A stretch of 43,501 nt of DNA, from positions 1 to 43,501 of the forward strand of contig JAJCYO010000104.1 of NCBI GenBank assembly GCA_029262875.1. Direction: 5' to 3'. The position numbers and the translations under genes are program-made. The DNA is from Flavobacteriales bacterium. Its GTDB lineage: Bacteria; Bacteroidota; Bacteroidia; Flavobacteriales_E; Vicingaceae. The notes below the pieces were generated by a model that saw only the letters and a program-made list of their open reading frames with translations, was not told the origin of the DNA and made no database searches. Positions 19,349 to 27,058 of the stretch are shown in pieces (the first letter of the stretch is position 1; every line of letters begins with the position of its first letter).

Positions 19349-20554
19349 TCAGAGATTCTCTAACTGAGAACCATCATTCATAAAAGCTGGAATACCAGTT
19401 ACATCCATTCCTGTAATTAATAAATGAATGTCATGTGTTCCTTCATAAGTGATCACAGATTCTAAATTTGCCATGTGACGCATAATTGGGTATTCACCAG
19501 TAATTCCCATTCCGCCATGCATTTGTCTTGCTTCACGAGCAATTTTTAATGCCATGTCCACATTATTACGTTTTGCCATTGAAATTTGTGCTGAGGTGGC
19601 TCTTCCTTCTTCTCTTAAAACACCTAAACGCCAAGTTAATAGTTGTGCTTTGGTGATTTCGGTAATCATTTCTGCTAACTTCTTTTGTGTTAATTGAAAT
19701 GAAGCCACAGGCACTCCAAATTGTATTCTTTCTTTGGTATACCTCAAAGCAGAATCATAGCAATCCATAGCTGCACCAATTGCTCCCCAAGCAATACCAT
19801 AACGAGCAGAATCTAAACAGCCAAGTGGAGCACCCAATCCAGATTTATTAGGCAATAAGTTTTCTTTAGGAACTTTTACATTATCAAAGACCAATTCACC
19901 TGTAATGGAAGCTCTCAACGACCATTTATCATGTGTTTCTGGAGTGGTAAATCCTTCCATTCCTCTTTCTACTAACAATCCATGAATTCTTCCTTCTTCA
20001 TTTTTTGCCCAAACTACAGCAACATCAGCTATAGGAGCATTGGTAATCCACATTTTCGCACCATTTAAAAGGTAATGATCACCCATGTCTTTAAAGTTGG
20101 TAATCATTCCACTTGGGTTAGAGCCATGGTCAGGTTCAGTTAATCCAAAACAACCCATAAATTCTCCCGTTGCCAATTTTGGTAAAAAACGTTGCTTTTG
20201 TTCTTCATTTCCGTATTTCCAAATAGGGTACATCACCAAAGAACTTTGCACCGAAGAGGTAGACCTTAAACCCGAGTCGCACCTTTCTAATTCCTGCATA
20301 ATTAAACCGTAAGAAATTTGATCTAATCCAGGGCCACCATATTCTTCTGGAATATATGGTCCAAAACCACCAACTTCAGCTAAACCTGGTATAATTTGAG
20401 AAGGAAATTCAGCTTTTTGAGCATATTCCTCTATAATTGGAGAAACCTCGGCTTTCACCCAAGCCCTTACTGTATCTCTTATTAATTTATGTTCTTCTGT
20501 TAAAAGCTCATCTAATTGATAATAGTCTGGAGCTTGAAATCTATCGTCTGCCAT
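19349..20554 (-). CDS. acyl-CoA dehydrogenase, glutaryl-CoA dehydrogenase type
   Basis: A 401-residue FAD-dependent acyl-CoA dehydrogenase. Several segments agree closely with glutaryl-CoA dehydrogenases as I recall them: SGLRSTSSVQSSLVM (its Arg contacts the glutaryl carboxylate in that family), CFGLTEPDHGSNP, ARYGIAWG, and TYEGTHDIHLLI with catalytic base Glu371. The reaction would be oxidative decarboxylation of glutaryl-CoA to crotonyl-CoA in lysine/tryptophan breakdown, or a related acyl-CoA oxidation. ETF genes are not nearby. The SGNH gene follows in the same direction. Confidence 0.88.
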   Translation of the reverse strand: MADDRFQAPDYYQLDELLTEEHKLIRDTVRAWVKAEVSPIIEEYAQKAEFPSQIIPGLAEVGGFGPYIPEEYGGPGLDQISYGLIMQELERCDSGLRSTSSVQSSLVMYPIWKYGNEEQKQRFLPKLATGEFMGCFGLTEPDHGSNPSGMITNFKDMGDHYLLNGAKMWITNAPIADVAVVWAKNEEGRIHGLLVERGMEGFTTPETHDKWSLRASITGELVFDNVKVPKENLLPNKSGLGAPLGCLDSARYGIAWGAIGAAMDCYDSALRYTKERIQFGVPVASFQLTQKKLAEMITEITKAQLLTWRLGVLREEGRATSAQISMAKRNNVDMALKIAREARQMHGGMGITGEYPIMRHMANLESVITYEGTHDIHLLITGMDVTGIPAFMNDGSQLENL

Positions 20555-20581
20555 AATGTTTTTGTTATATTCTTAAGGGAA

Positions 20582-20589
20582 CAAAAATA
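20582..20589 (-). promoter_or_regulatory. -7 element ahead of the acyl-CoA dehydrogenase gene
   Basis: TATTTTTG on the minus strand fits TAnnTTTG, 27 bases from the start codon. No clear -33 element at 19-21 bases upstream, so confidence is modest. Confidence 0.45.
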
Positions 20590-20590
20590 G

Positions 20591-20610
20591 CTAATCTCAG
20601 TTAAGATTAG
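20591..20610. repeat. inverted repeat in the divergent promoter region
   Basis: CTAATCT (20591-20597) and AGATTAG (20604-20610) are exact reverse complements around a 6-base centre. The site lies just upstream of the -7 element for the acyl-CoA dehydrogenase gene and 38 bases before that for the cupredoxin gene. It may be an operator or a weak hairpin; nothing else decides. Confidence 0.4.
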
Positions 20611-20648
20611 ACTAAATTTTAATCAAATTTTAATTCAAAAAAAAATGG

Positions 20649-20672
20649 TAAGTTTGATATGATTTAAATCAT
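20649..20672 (+). promoter_or_regulatory. promoter plus FNR-box-like palindrome of the redox cluster
   Basis: TAAGTTTG (20649-20656) fits the -7 TAnnTTTG element, with the ATG 24 bases beyond the palindrome-bearing segment start. Immediately after it, ATGATTTAAATCAT (20659-20672) is a perfect 14-bp palindrome containing TGAT-N4-ATCA, the core of CRP/FNR-superfamily sites. It would cover the transcription start, a position expected for repression. The regulator is not in the window. Confidence 0.5.
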
Positions 20673-20686
20673 AAAAATTCAAGTAC

Positions 20687-21259
20687 ATGAAAAATTCTTT
20701 ACTAATAATTACTTTATTAATTTCAAGCATTTCATTTGCACAAACTAAAGTTTCTGTTGTTGCTGGTGCTGGGATATTTACTTCTGCAAATGTTGTTGTC
20801 AATGTTGGAGATACTGTAGAATGGACGAGTGCAGGATTCCATAATGTAAATGGAACTCAAGCCACGTTCAGTTCTAATCCAGCATCTTTTGGTAATTCTC
20901 CAGCATCTGGGTGGACGTATTTTTTCGTTTTTACCGTTGCTGGTGTTTATAATTATCAATGTGATGTTCATGCACCTAATATGGCTGGGACGGTAACTGT
21001 TCAGACTCCAGTAGGGATTAATGAAAATGCGAACGTTGGTAAAGTTGGTTTTTATCCAAACCCAGCTTCAAAAGAATTGAATTTTTCTAACATTAAATCC
21101 ATCAAACATGTTGGAGTTTACGCTTTAACTGGTGAAAAAATATTAGAATCTAATTTGATAAAAGAGCAATTAGATATCTCTACACTAAGTTCTGGTATAT
21201 ATTTTGTAAAAATAACTACCAATACAGAAACGACTACTGAGAAGTTGATTATTCAATAA
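20687..21259 (+). CDS. secreted plastocyanin-like cupredoxin with T9SS type A sorting domain
   Basis: A 190-residue secreted protein. The signal peptide ends at SFAQ. Residues 20-107 form a cupredoxin domain with the type 1 copper ligands His52 (FHNVNG), Cys92, His95 and Met99 (QCDVHAPNM). A T9SS type A sorting domain follows from about residue 118 (VGFYPNPASKELNF to the end). The protein should be a mobile one-electron carrier or copper site on the cell surface, unlike ordinary periplasmic plastocyanins. It is the first of five same-strand genes; a cytochrome c lipoprotein follows after 14 bp. Confidence 0.88.
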   Translation: MKNSLLIITLLISSISFAQTKVSVVAGAGIFTSANVVVNVGDTVEWTSAGFHNVNGTQATFSSNPASFGNSPASGWTYFFVFTVAGVYNYQCDVHAPNMAGTVTVQTPVGINENANVGKVGFYPNPASKELNFSNIKSIKHVGVYALTGEKILESNLIKEQLDISTLSSGIYFVKITTNTETTTEKLIIQ

Positions 21260-21273
21260 AATACAAAAGTACA

Positions 21274-21642
21274 ATGAGAAATATATTAATCTTAACTACA
21301 GTTCTAATGTTAAGTGCTTGTGCAAGCAACAAAGAGGAACTACCAGAGCCGACCACACCTGTTGCCCCTGTAATCACGGGGCCTGCTATAACATACACAA
21401 ACCATACGAAGAGGTTGTTTGATAGTTATTGTACTTCATGTCATGCTGCAGGGCAGACCCAATCTTTTTGGCCTTTATCAACCTATAGCCAGGTAAGTGT
21501 TTATAGCAATACTGGCGGAAAAATACAAACTAGGGTGTTAGATGCAGGAAATATGCCACCATCAGGATCGGCTGCTGGGTTTTTAACTGCGGCAGAAAAA
21601 GATACTTTGCAAATGTGGTTAAATCAAGGAGCGCCTCAATAA
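21274..21642 (+). CDS. monohaem c-type cytochrome lipoprotein
   Basis: A 122-residue lipoprotein with lipobox MLSAC (Cys16), a Pro/Thr-rich linker, and one haem c site Cys53-Thr-Ser-Cys56-His57. A probable distal ligand is Met94 in AGNMPPSG, and the ending EKDTLQMWLNQGAP is typical of the small cytochromes linked to membrane or surface oxidases in Bacteroidota. It is a likely electron-transfer partner for the cupredoxin encoded 14 bp upstream (inference). Confidence 0.87.
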   Translation: MRNILILTTVLMLSACASNKEELPEPTTPVAPVITGPAITYTNHTKRLFDSYCTSCHAAGQTQSFWPLSTYSQVSVYSNTGGKIQTRVLDAGNMPPSGSAAGFLTAAEKDTLQMWLNQGAPQ

Positions 21643-21669
21643 ATTTCTTTAAATTAATAAATACATAAA

Positions 21670-22218
21670 ATGATGAAAAAAGTTACTTTTTTAATTTTAC
21701 TGATATCCATTGTTTCAATTGGATATTCTCAAAACTTGTATAAAGCAACATCTGGAGAAATTTCTTTTTTCTCAGAAACACCAATGGAAAACATTGACGC
21801 GGTTAACAAAAACCTTAAAGCTTTAATCAATACCAAGAATGGTGATGTTGCTTTTATTGTAACAAACATTGGTTTTAAGTTTGAGAAGCCCTTAATGGAA
21901 GAGCATTTTAATGAAAATTACATGGAGAGCGATAAATACAAAAGCTCTATGTTTAAGGGTAAAATTGTCGGAAATGTTGATTTTACAAAAGATGGAACGT
22001 ACCCAGTAAAGGCAAAAGGAACATTAAACATTCATGGTGTAGATAAAAAACGTGAAATAGACGGTGAACTTACGATCCAAGAGGGTAAAATTAGCATGAC
22101 AAGTGAGTTTGAAGTGAACTTAAAAGATCATAAGATTAAAATACCAAAGCTTGTTGTGAAAAATATTTCAGAAACGGTAAAAGTTACTGTAAACTTGAAT
22201 TTTGAACTTAAAAAATAA
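21670..22218 (+). CDS. YceI family periplasmic lipid-binding protein
   Basis: A 182-residue secreted protein with a signal peptide ending near GYSQ and a lipocalin-like YceI domain. Recognisable parts are ATSGEISFFSETPMENIDA at the start, then KSSMFKGKIVGNVDF, GTLNIHGVDKKREIDGEL and a final strand VKVTVNLNFELKK. YceI proteins bind polyisoprenoid or other long apolar chains. It is 27 bp after the cytochrome gene and 7 bp before the DUF5777 gene. Association of YceI with small cytochromes is known elsewhere (for example in some bacteria with cytochrome b561), but the ligand here is unknown. Confidence 0.88.
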   Translation: MMKKVTFLILLISIVSIGYSQNLYKATSGEISFFSETPMENIDAVNKNLKALINTKNGDVAFIVTNIGFKFEKPLMEEHFNENYMESDKYKSSMFKGKIVGNVDFTKDGTYPVKAKGTLNIHGVDKKREIDGELTIQEGKISMTSEFEVNLKDHKIKIPKLVVKNISETVKVTVNLNFELKK

Positions 22219-22225
22219 TAGCATA

Positions 22226-23131
22226 ATGAATAAATTATTACTACTAATACTATTGTGTTTCTTTAGTGTTTCAATAAATGCTCAAGATGATTTGATGGAC
22301 ATGTTGGAAGATGAGGTTGAAGCGGAAAGTACACCAGAAAAAGTGATGGCAACCTTCAAGGGCATAAGACTAATTAATGCCCAAACCATTCAAACAACCA
22401 AAAAGAGAACATTAGAGTTTAGCATTACGCATCGATTTGGAGATATGGACATAGATGGGCCAACTGGTAAACACACGCTTTACGGGTTGGAAAATGCATC
22501 GAACATTCGGTTTTCTTTTGATTATGGCTTAACGGATAAGCTTAGTATAGGGTGGGGTAGAAGTAAAATGAATGAACATGTAGATGTACATGGAAAATTT
22601 CGTTTTTTAGAACAAAAGAAAGGGGGAATGCCAATTTCAGCTGCTTATTATGTTAATGCGGCCATTTCTCCTGTGTCTCGCCCTGATACTTTTGAATTGG
22701 TGAATAGGTTGTCTTATGTACATCAATTAATCATTGCAAGTAAATTAAATAGTGCCATTTCATTAGAAATTTTACCAACATTTGTACATCGTAATTTTGT
22801 TGATCAGACTATTCTTCACCCAACAAATGGCTCGGTAGATGAGAACGATCTATTTGCTGTTGGTTTTGCGGGGCGATTTAAGATAACCAAACGAATGGCA
22901 TTTGTTATGGATTATTTCCTGACCTTTTCTGAATTTAGGGATGGAGATAATGGTTTTTATGCTCCATTGGCTGTGGGAGTTGAAATTGAAACTGGAGGTC
23001 ATGTCTTTCATATCAATGTTACTAATTCTGCAGGTATTATTGAGAATGATTTTATACCATCAACAACCAGTAACTGGGGTGATGGTCAATACAAATTAGG
23101 GTTTAATATTTCCAGGGTTTTTAGCTTTTAA
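22226..23131 (+). CDS. DUF5777 family outer-membrane beta-barrel protein
   Basis: A 301-residue protein from the ATG at 22226; an upstream in-frame TTG would overlap the yceI end and spoil the signal peptide MNKLLLLILLCFFSVSINAQ, so I reject it. After a short acidic segment, the DUF5777 start VMATFKGIRLINAQTIQT is followed by alternating amphipathic strands such as TLEFSITHRFGDMD, NIRFSFDYGLTDKLSIGWG and a terminal YKLGFNISRVFSF with an aromatic end, as in outer-membrane barrels. Function unknown. It is 7 bp after yceI and 12 bp before the desaturase gene. Confidence 0.85.
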   Translation: MNKLLLLILLCFFSVSINAQDDLMDMLEDEVEAESTPEKVMATFKGIRLINAQTIQTTKKRTLEFSITHRFGDMDIDGPTGKHTLYGLENASNIRFSFDYGLTDKLSIGWGRSKMNEHVDVHGKFRFLEQKKGGMPISAAYYVNAAISPVSRPDTFELVNRLSYVHQLIIASKLNSAISLEILPTFVHRNFVDQTILHPTNGSVDENDLFAVGFAGRFKITKRMAFVMDYFLTFSEFRDGDNGFYAPLAVGVEIETGGHVFHINVTNSAGIIENDFIPSTTSNWGDGQYKLGFNISRVFSF

Positions 23132-23143
23132 TACTTCCTATAA

Positions 23144-24019
23144 ATGGAGTTTCTCGGAATCATAAAGAATGCATACAATGGCTATGCTAATTACTTATGG
23201 TCGGAAGTTACATTCCAATCAGATCCTTGGTATTTGAATTATTTTTGGTGGCTAATTCTGCTTTCCCTTGCAGTATGGTTCTTAGAGTTGATTTTTCCAT
23301 GGCGAAAAAATCAACCAAAAATCCGGGCAGATTTTTGGATAGATACATTTTACATGTTCTTTAATTTCTTCATTTTTAACCTGGTCATCTTTATTGCATT
23401 TTGTGACCTCACCGCACATTTTTTTTCAACTCTTTTTGGAGGAAGTTTACAAGATTTTTCTTTGATAGATATTCAAGATTATCCAGAGTGGTTGCAATTA
23501 CTTATCTTTTTTATAGCAACAGATTTTGTACAATGGTTTACCCATGTTCTATTGCATCGATTTCCTTTTTTATGGCGTTTTCATAAAGTACATCATTCTG
23601 TTGAGGAAATGGGTTTTGCAGCTCATTTGAGGTACCATTGGATGGAAAACGTTTTTTATACGCCAATGAAATACATTATGATAATGTTAATTGGAGGGTT
23701 TCATCCAGAACAAGCATTTATGGTGTATTATTTTGCAATTGCTTTGGGTCACCTCAATCATGCTAACATAGGGTTAGATTATGGACCCTTAAAATATGTT
23801 TTAAATAATCCTAAAATGCACATTTGGCATCATGCATATGAATTACCCAAGCAATATTCCAATGGAGCTAATTTTGGGATATCTTTAAGTCTTTGGGATT
23901 ATATTTTTAGAACCAATTACATTCCTCATTCCGGAAGAGATATTAAATTGGGGTTTGAAAAAGTTGAGAAATTTCCAAAAACATTTTTCAAACAGTTGTA
24001 TTCTGGGTTCAAAGGTTAA
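23144..24019 (+). CDS. sterol desaturase / fatty acid hydroxylase superfamily membrane enzyme
   Basis: A 291-residue integral membrane protein with four or more spans and the histidine clusters of the di-iron fatty acid hydroxylase superfamily: HVLLHRFPF, FHKVHHSVEEM, HLRYHW and HIWHHAYE. These enzymes hydroxylate or desaturate sterols, sphingolipids, carotenoids or alkyl ethers using O2 and an electron donor. The substrate cannot be told. As last gene of the redox cluster it might receive electrons from it or act on the apolar ligand bound by YceI; both are inference. Confidence 0.87.
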   Translation: MEFLGIIKNAYNGYANYLWSEVTFQSDPWYLNYFWWLILLSLAVWFLELIFPWRKNQPKIRADFWIDTFYMFFNFFIFNLVIFIAFCDLTAHFFSTLFGGSLQDFSLIDIQDYPEWLQLLIFFIATDFVQWFTHVLLHRFPFLWRFHKVHHSVEEMGFAAHLRYHWMENVFYTPMKYIMIMLIGGFHPEQAFMVYYFAIALGHLNHANIGLDYGPLKYVLNNPKMHIWHHAYELPKQYSNGANFGISLSLWDYIFRTNYIPHSGRDIKLGFEKVEKFPKTFFKQLYSGFKG

Positions 24020-24072
24020 CGCTTTTCTTTTAGTAAAAGATGGCTTTATATTTCCAAAACCAATGGGGTTTA
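24020..24072. other. short convergent intergenic region without a strong terminator
   Basis: Between the desaturase (+) and ctpA (-) stops there are only short stems: CTTTT-AGT-AAAAG, and AAACC/GGTTT around a 5-base loop followed by ATTATTT. The second could end plus-strand transcription weakly. Confidence 0.3.
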
Positions 24073-25731
24073 TTATTTATTTGTTCCTGCTAAAATTGAA
24101 TTGTATAAAGCTCGATCGTTTAATGTTTTAATTGCTTCATCTAAAACAAGGTCATGCTTTAAGGAAACCTCTATTTGACCTTTTTGGTAATAATATCGAG
24201 ATACTATTTCACTTTCAAGGATGTACTTTATTTCATCTTTAAATTTATATAAATCATCTTTTTTATTGTGGCTTAACTTATTTTTTAATGCTTCATATTC
24301 CGCTTTAACATCGTCAAAATACTTATCGTCTTTAGCAGCCTTTTCAAGCTTTACGAGAATATCTTCACTTTCCGTTGTATATTCATAGTCTTTTCCATCT
24401 AAAAAGTGTACGAAGTTCTCGTATTCATCATCAGATAATGAAAACTCTTTTGTTTCTTTAATCGTTTCATGTTTTATTCTGTACTCGGTAGCATAACTAA
24501 AGAATAAATTTTTTAATAGTAAGCTTGCAGCAATATCACTAAGTAAGTGACTTTTTACTGCAACATCTGGAGCAACACCCTTTCCATCAAAAACACTTCG
24601 TTTGTTTTTCAGCGTTTTGAATTCAGTAATTAAAGAATCTGGTATTTCACCAACCTTTCCATCCTGACCTCTATGAGAATAATCTAATTTTTGAATACAT
24701 CTGCCACTTGGTGTATAGTACTTGGCAACAGTCACTTTTAATTTAGAATTATAGCTTAATGGTCTTACTTGCTGTACCAATCCTTTTCCAAAAGATAAAG
24801 AGCCTAATATTACGGCCCTATCATTATCCTGTAATGAACCCGATACAATTTCTGAAGCTGATGCCGAACCTCCATTAACCAAGACAGCTAAAGGGATTTC
24901 TGTGTCAACTGGGATTGACAACGCTTTATATTCCTTATCCCAATCTTTAATTTTTCCTTTTGTGCTTACAACAGGACTTCCTTTTTCAACAAAAAAGTTG
25001 ACAATATTTACAGATTCTCTCAATAGTCCTCCACCATTTCCTCTTAAATCCAATACAATAGCATTGGCGCCTTTTTCTTTTAAACTAATAAGTGCAGCTT
25101 TTACTTCAGCGCTTGCAGATTCCGTAAATCCAGTTAACCTAATGTAGCCTATACTGTCTCCCACCATTCCAAAATAAGGAACATCTTTAATTTTAACTTC
25201 TTCTCGGGTCACAGTTTTAGTGAGTAGTCCCTCTATTCCGGGTCTTTCAATGACTATTTCGACAGTTGTTCCTGGTTGACCTAAAAGAAATTCTCGAATC
25301 TCGTCAGAGGACTTTCCAACCGCTTCATTACCATCTATTTTAATAATTTTATCTCCAGCTCTTAGTCCAGCTTTGTCTGCTCCAAAACCTTGATAAGGTT
25401 CTGAAATGACTACTTTATCTCCCTGTGTTTGAATTAACGCACCTATACCTCCATACTGACCGGTAGTCATCATTTTGTAGTCTTCCATTTTGGATTCTGG
25501 AATGTAGTTGGTGTAAGGATCCAAAGATTCCAACATCGCATCGATACCTGTTTTCATTAAGTCTCCAGGATCTGCATCATCAACATAATAAATATTCAAT
25601 TCCCTAAAAAGAGTAGCAAAAATGTCGAGGTTTTTAGATACTTCAAAATAACTTTCCACAAACCCAAATGAGAAAATTGACGTGGTTGCAAGAGAAATAA
25701 TTACAACTATTTTAGTGATTCCTTTTTTCAT
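24073..25731 (-). CDS. S41 family C-terminal processing peptidase
   Basis: A 552-residue CtpA/Prc-type serine protease. A signal/anchor segment (about residues 5-24) is followed by a helical region, a PDZ domain (QYGGIGALIQ through the GLRAGDKIIKIDG carboxylate-binding groove) and the S41 core. The core has LDLRGNGGG, the nucleophile region GGSASASEIVSG and the catalytic Lys in FGKGLVQQ. A ~200-residue Lys/Glu-rich C-terminal extension is present, as in Bacteroidota members. It trims C-termini of periplasmic substrates. It lies 45 bp after yidD in the rnpA-yidD-ctpA series. Confidence 0.93.
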   Translation of the reverse strand: MKKGITKIVVIISLATTSIFSFGFVESYFEVSKNLDIFATLFRELNIYYVDDADPGDLMKTGIDAMLESLDPYTNYIPESKMEDYKMMTTGQYGGIGALIQTQGDKVVISEPYQGFGADKAGLRAGDKIIKIDGNEAVGKSSDEIREFLLGQPGTTVEIVIERPGIEGLLTKTVTREEVKIKDVPYFGMVGDSIGYIRLTGFTESASAEVKAALISLKEKGANAIVLDLRGNGGGLLRESVNIVNFFVEKGSPVVSTKGKIKDWDKEYKALSIPVDTEIPLAVLVNGGSASASEIVSGSLQDNDRAVILGSLSFGKGLVQQVRPLSYNSKLKVTVAKYYTPSGRCIQKLDYSHRGQDGKVGEIPDSLITEFKTLKNKRSVFDGKGVAPDVAVKSHLLSDIAASLLLKNLFFSYATEYRIKHETIKETKEFSLSDDEYENFVHFLDGKDYEYTTESEDILVKLEKAAKDDKYFDDVKAEYEALKNKLSHNKKDDLYKFKDEIKYILESEIVSRYYYQKGQIEVSLKHDLVLDEAIKTLNDRALYNSILAGTNK

Positions 25732-25776
25732 AATTTTTTATTCTATATCAAACTGTTATTATCAATAATTGTTCCA

Positions 25777-25998
25777 TTATGGAACTGGATCATGACCATG
25801 TCCTCCCCACGGGTGACAGGAAAATATGCGTTTAAGAGAAAGCCATCCGCCTTTAAATGGGCCATGTTTGTTGATAGCTTCAATACTGTATTGAGAACAA
25901 GTTGGAGTATATCTACAATTCTGGCCTAATATTGGAGAAATACTTAGTTGGTAAATACGAATAATCACAACAAATATTTTACTCACTAACCACTTCAC
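25777..25998 (-). CDS. yidD: membrane protein insertion efficiency factor YidD
   Basis: A 73-residue protein with the full family pattern: an amphipathic N-terminal helix, then [19 protein letters not shown] and [16 protein letters not shown] ending in HDPVP. YidD aids YidC/Sec membrane insertion. The start is GTG (25998-25996), overlapping the rnpA stop by 4 bases, so the pair is translationally coupled. rpmH and yidC, common neighbours elsewhere, are not here. Confidence 0.95.
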   Translation of the reverse strand: MKWLVSKIFVVIIRIYQLSISPILGQNCRYTPTCSQYSIEAINKHGPFKGGWLSLKRIFSCHPWGGHGHDPVP

Positions 25999-26375
25999 TC
26001 TTCAATTAAACGTGTTAAAAGTACTTTTATTTTACCTTCAATTTCTTTATACGGTAAAATTTGTTTTGAGGTATAAATAAACATCAAATTTAATTCAGAA
26101 GTATTGTTTTTAAGATGTGTTTTTAGCTCATTACTGTTTAATCGATAAGCTTCTCTTATTCTTCTTTTAATCAGATTTCTGTTTACTGCTAATTTGATGT
26201 TTTTTTTTGAAACAGTAACACCCATATTTATAGGGATATTGTCATGTTCTGATTTTGGAATATAAATGACCCTAACTGGAAAAGCATTAATAGATTTTCC
26301 TTTACTAAAAAGAATGTCAATTGCTTTTTTGCTTTTTAGTTTCTCTTTTTTAGAATATTTATGGTTTGATTCCAT
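25995..26375 (-). CDS. rnpA: ribonuclease P protein component
   Basis: A 126-residue RNase P protein, which binds the catalytic RNA and pre-tRNA leaders. The RNR motif [15 protein letters not shown] is intact and the N-terminus has the usual [19 protein letters not shown]. It overlaps yidD by 4 bases. The TACATTTG element 12 bases upstream of its start on the same strand is a promoter candidate with a very short leader. rpmH is absent upstream; a divergent phosphatase gene takes that place. Confidence 0.95.
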   Translation of the reverse strand: MESNHKYSKKEKLKSKKAIDILFSKGKSINAFPVRVIYIPKSEHDNIPINMGVTVSKKNIKLAVNRNLIKRRIREAYRLNSNELKTHLKNNTSELNLMFIYTSKQILPYKEIEGKIKVLLTRLIEE

Positions 26376-26386
26376 ATCTTATTCTA

Positions 26387-26394
26387 CAAATGTA
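26387..26394 (-). promoter_or_regulatory. -7 element ahead of rnpA-yidD-ctpA
   Basis: TACATTTG on the minus strand fits TAnnTTTG. It ends 11 bases before the rnpA start, implying a nearly leaderless transcript. No good -33 match is seen. Confidence 0.45.
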
Positions 26395-26417
26395 ATAGAT
26401 TAAAAGAGCTTTACGAT

Positions 26418-26452
26418 TTTGGTAGATTAGTTTATACTATTTCTTATTTTTG
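26418..26452 (+). promoter_or_regulatory. promoter candidate of the PAP2-crcB-pafA operon
   Basis: TTTG (26418-26421), 23 bases, then TATTTTTG (26445-26452). The -7 element covers the only TTG that could start the PAP2 frame, so promoter and start codon compete for the same bases. Confidence 0.45.
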
Positions 26453-27058
26453 CTTACCACTAAAAGTAAGATTATCTTAACATCCCTTATAGATATTGAT
26501 ACCGAGCTATTCCTGTTTTTGAATGGGATCCATTCGCCAACATGGGACATTATTTTTTCAAGGATTACAAGCAAAACATTTTGGATTCCGCTTTACCTCT
26601 TATTGATTTACTTAACCTATTTGAAGTTTAAGTGGAAGGTGCTTTATATCGGACTTTTTTTAGGCTTACTTTTTTTTATGGGAGATCAGGGTTCAGTGAA
26701 ATTATTTAAAGATGTATTTGAAAGGTTAAGACCCTGTCATAATCCTGCCATAGCAGAATTGGTTCATACTATAAACGGAAAATGCGGAGGTAAGTACGGC
26801 TTTGTTTCTTCTCACGCTACAAATAGTTTTGCATTAGCCGTATTTTGTGGATTTTTATTTAAAAGACATTATAAATATATGTTATGGCTGATGCTCTTTT
26901 GGGCAGCGATAGTCTCCTACAGTAGAGTTTATGTTGGAGTCCATTATCCAGGAGATATAATAGGAGGAGCAGTGCTCGGTAGCCTTGTTGGTCTATTTGT
27001 TTTTTGGTTGATGAAAATTCTAAATCAGAAATTTGGATTAAAAATTGAAGAGATATGA
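26450..27058 (+). CDS. PAP2 family phosphatase
   Basis: A membrane phosphatase of about 190-202 residues with five to six spans. The three PAP2 signature motifs are present: KDVFERLRPCH (K-x6-RP), GFVSSHATNSFA (PSGH-like, here S-SHA) and YSRVYVGVHYPGDIIGG (S-R-x5-H-x3-D). It likely dephosphorylates a lipid phosphate such as undecaprenyl pyrophosphate or phosphatidylglycerophosphate. No ATG or GTG lies near the N-terminus; the start given is TTG at 26450, and ATT/ATC at 26471/26474 are alternatives, so the N-terminus is uncertain. Its stop overlaps the crcB start (ATGA). Confidence 0.85.
   Translation: MLTTKSKIILTSLIDIDTELFLFLNGIHSPTWDIIFSRITSKTFWIPLYLLLIYLTYLKFKWKVLYIGLFLGLLFFMGDQGSVKLFKDVFERLRPCHNPAIAELVHTINGKCGGKYGFVSSHATNSFALAVFCGFLFKRHYKYMLWLMLFWAAIVSYSRVYVGVHYPGDIIGGAVLGSLVGLFVFWLMKILNQKFGLKIEEI

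Noticed and set aside
22202-22225. TTG start extending the DUF5777 protein by eight residues
   Set aside because: It would overlap the yceI coding end and place charged and polar residues ahead of a clean signal peptide that starts at the ATG at 22226.
26376-26449. possible fluoride riboswitch for the crcB operon
   Set aside because: The leader between rnpA and PAP2 is too short and AT-rich, and I could not find the conserved pseudoknot segments.
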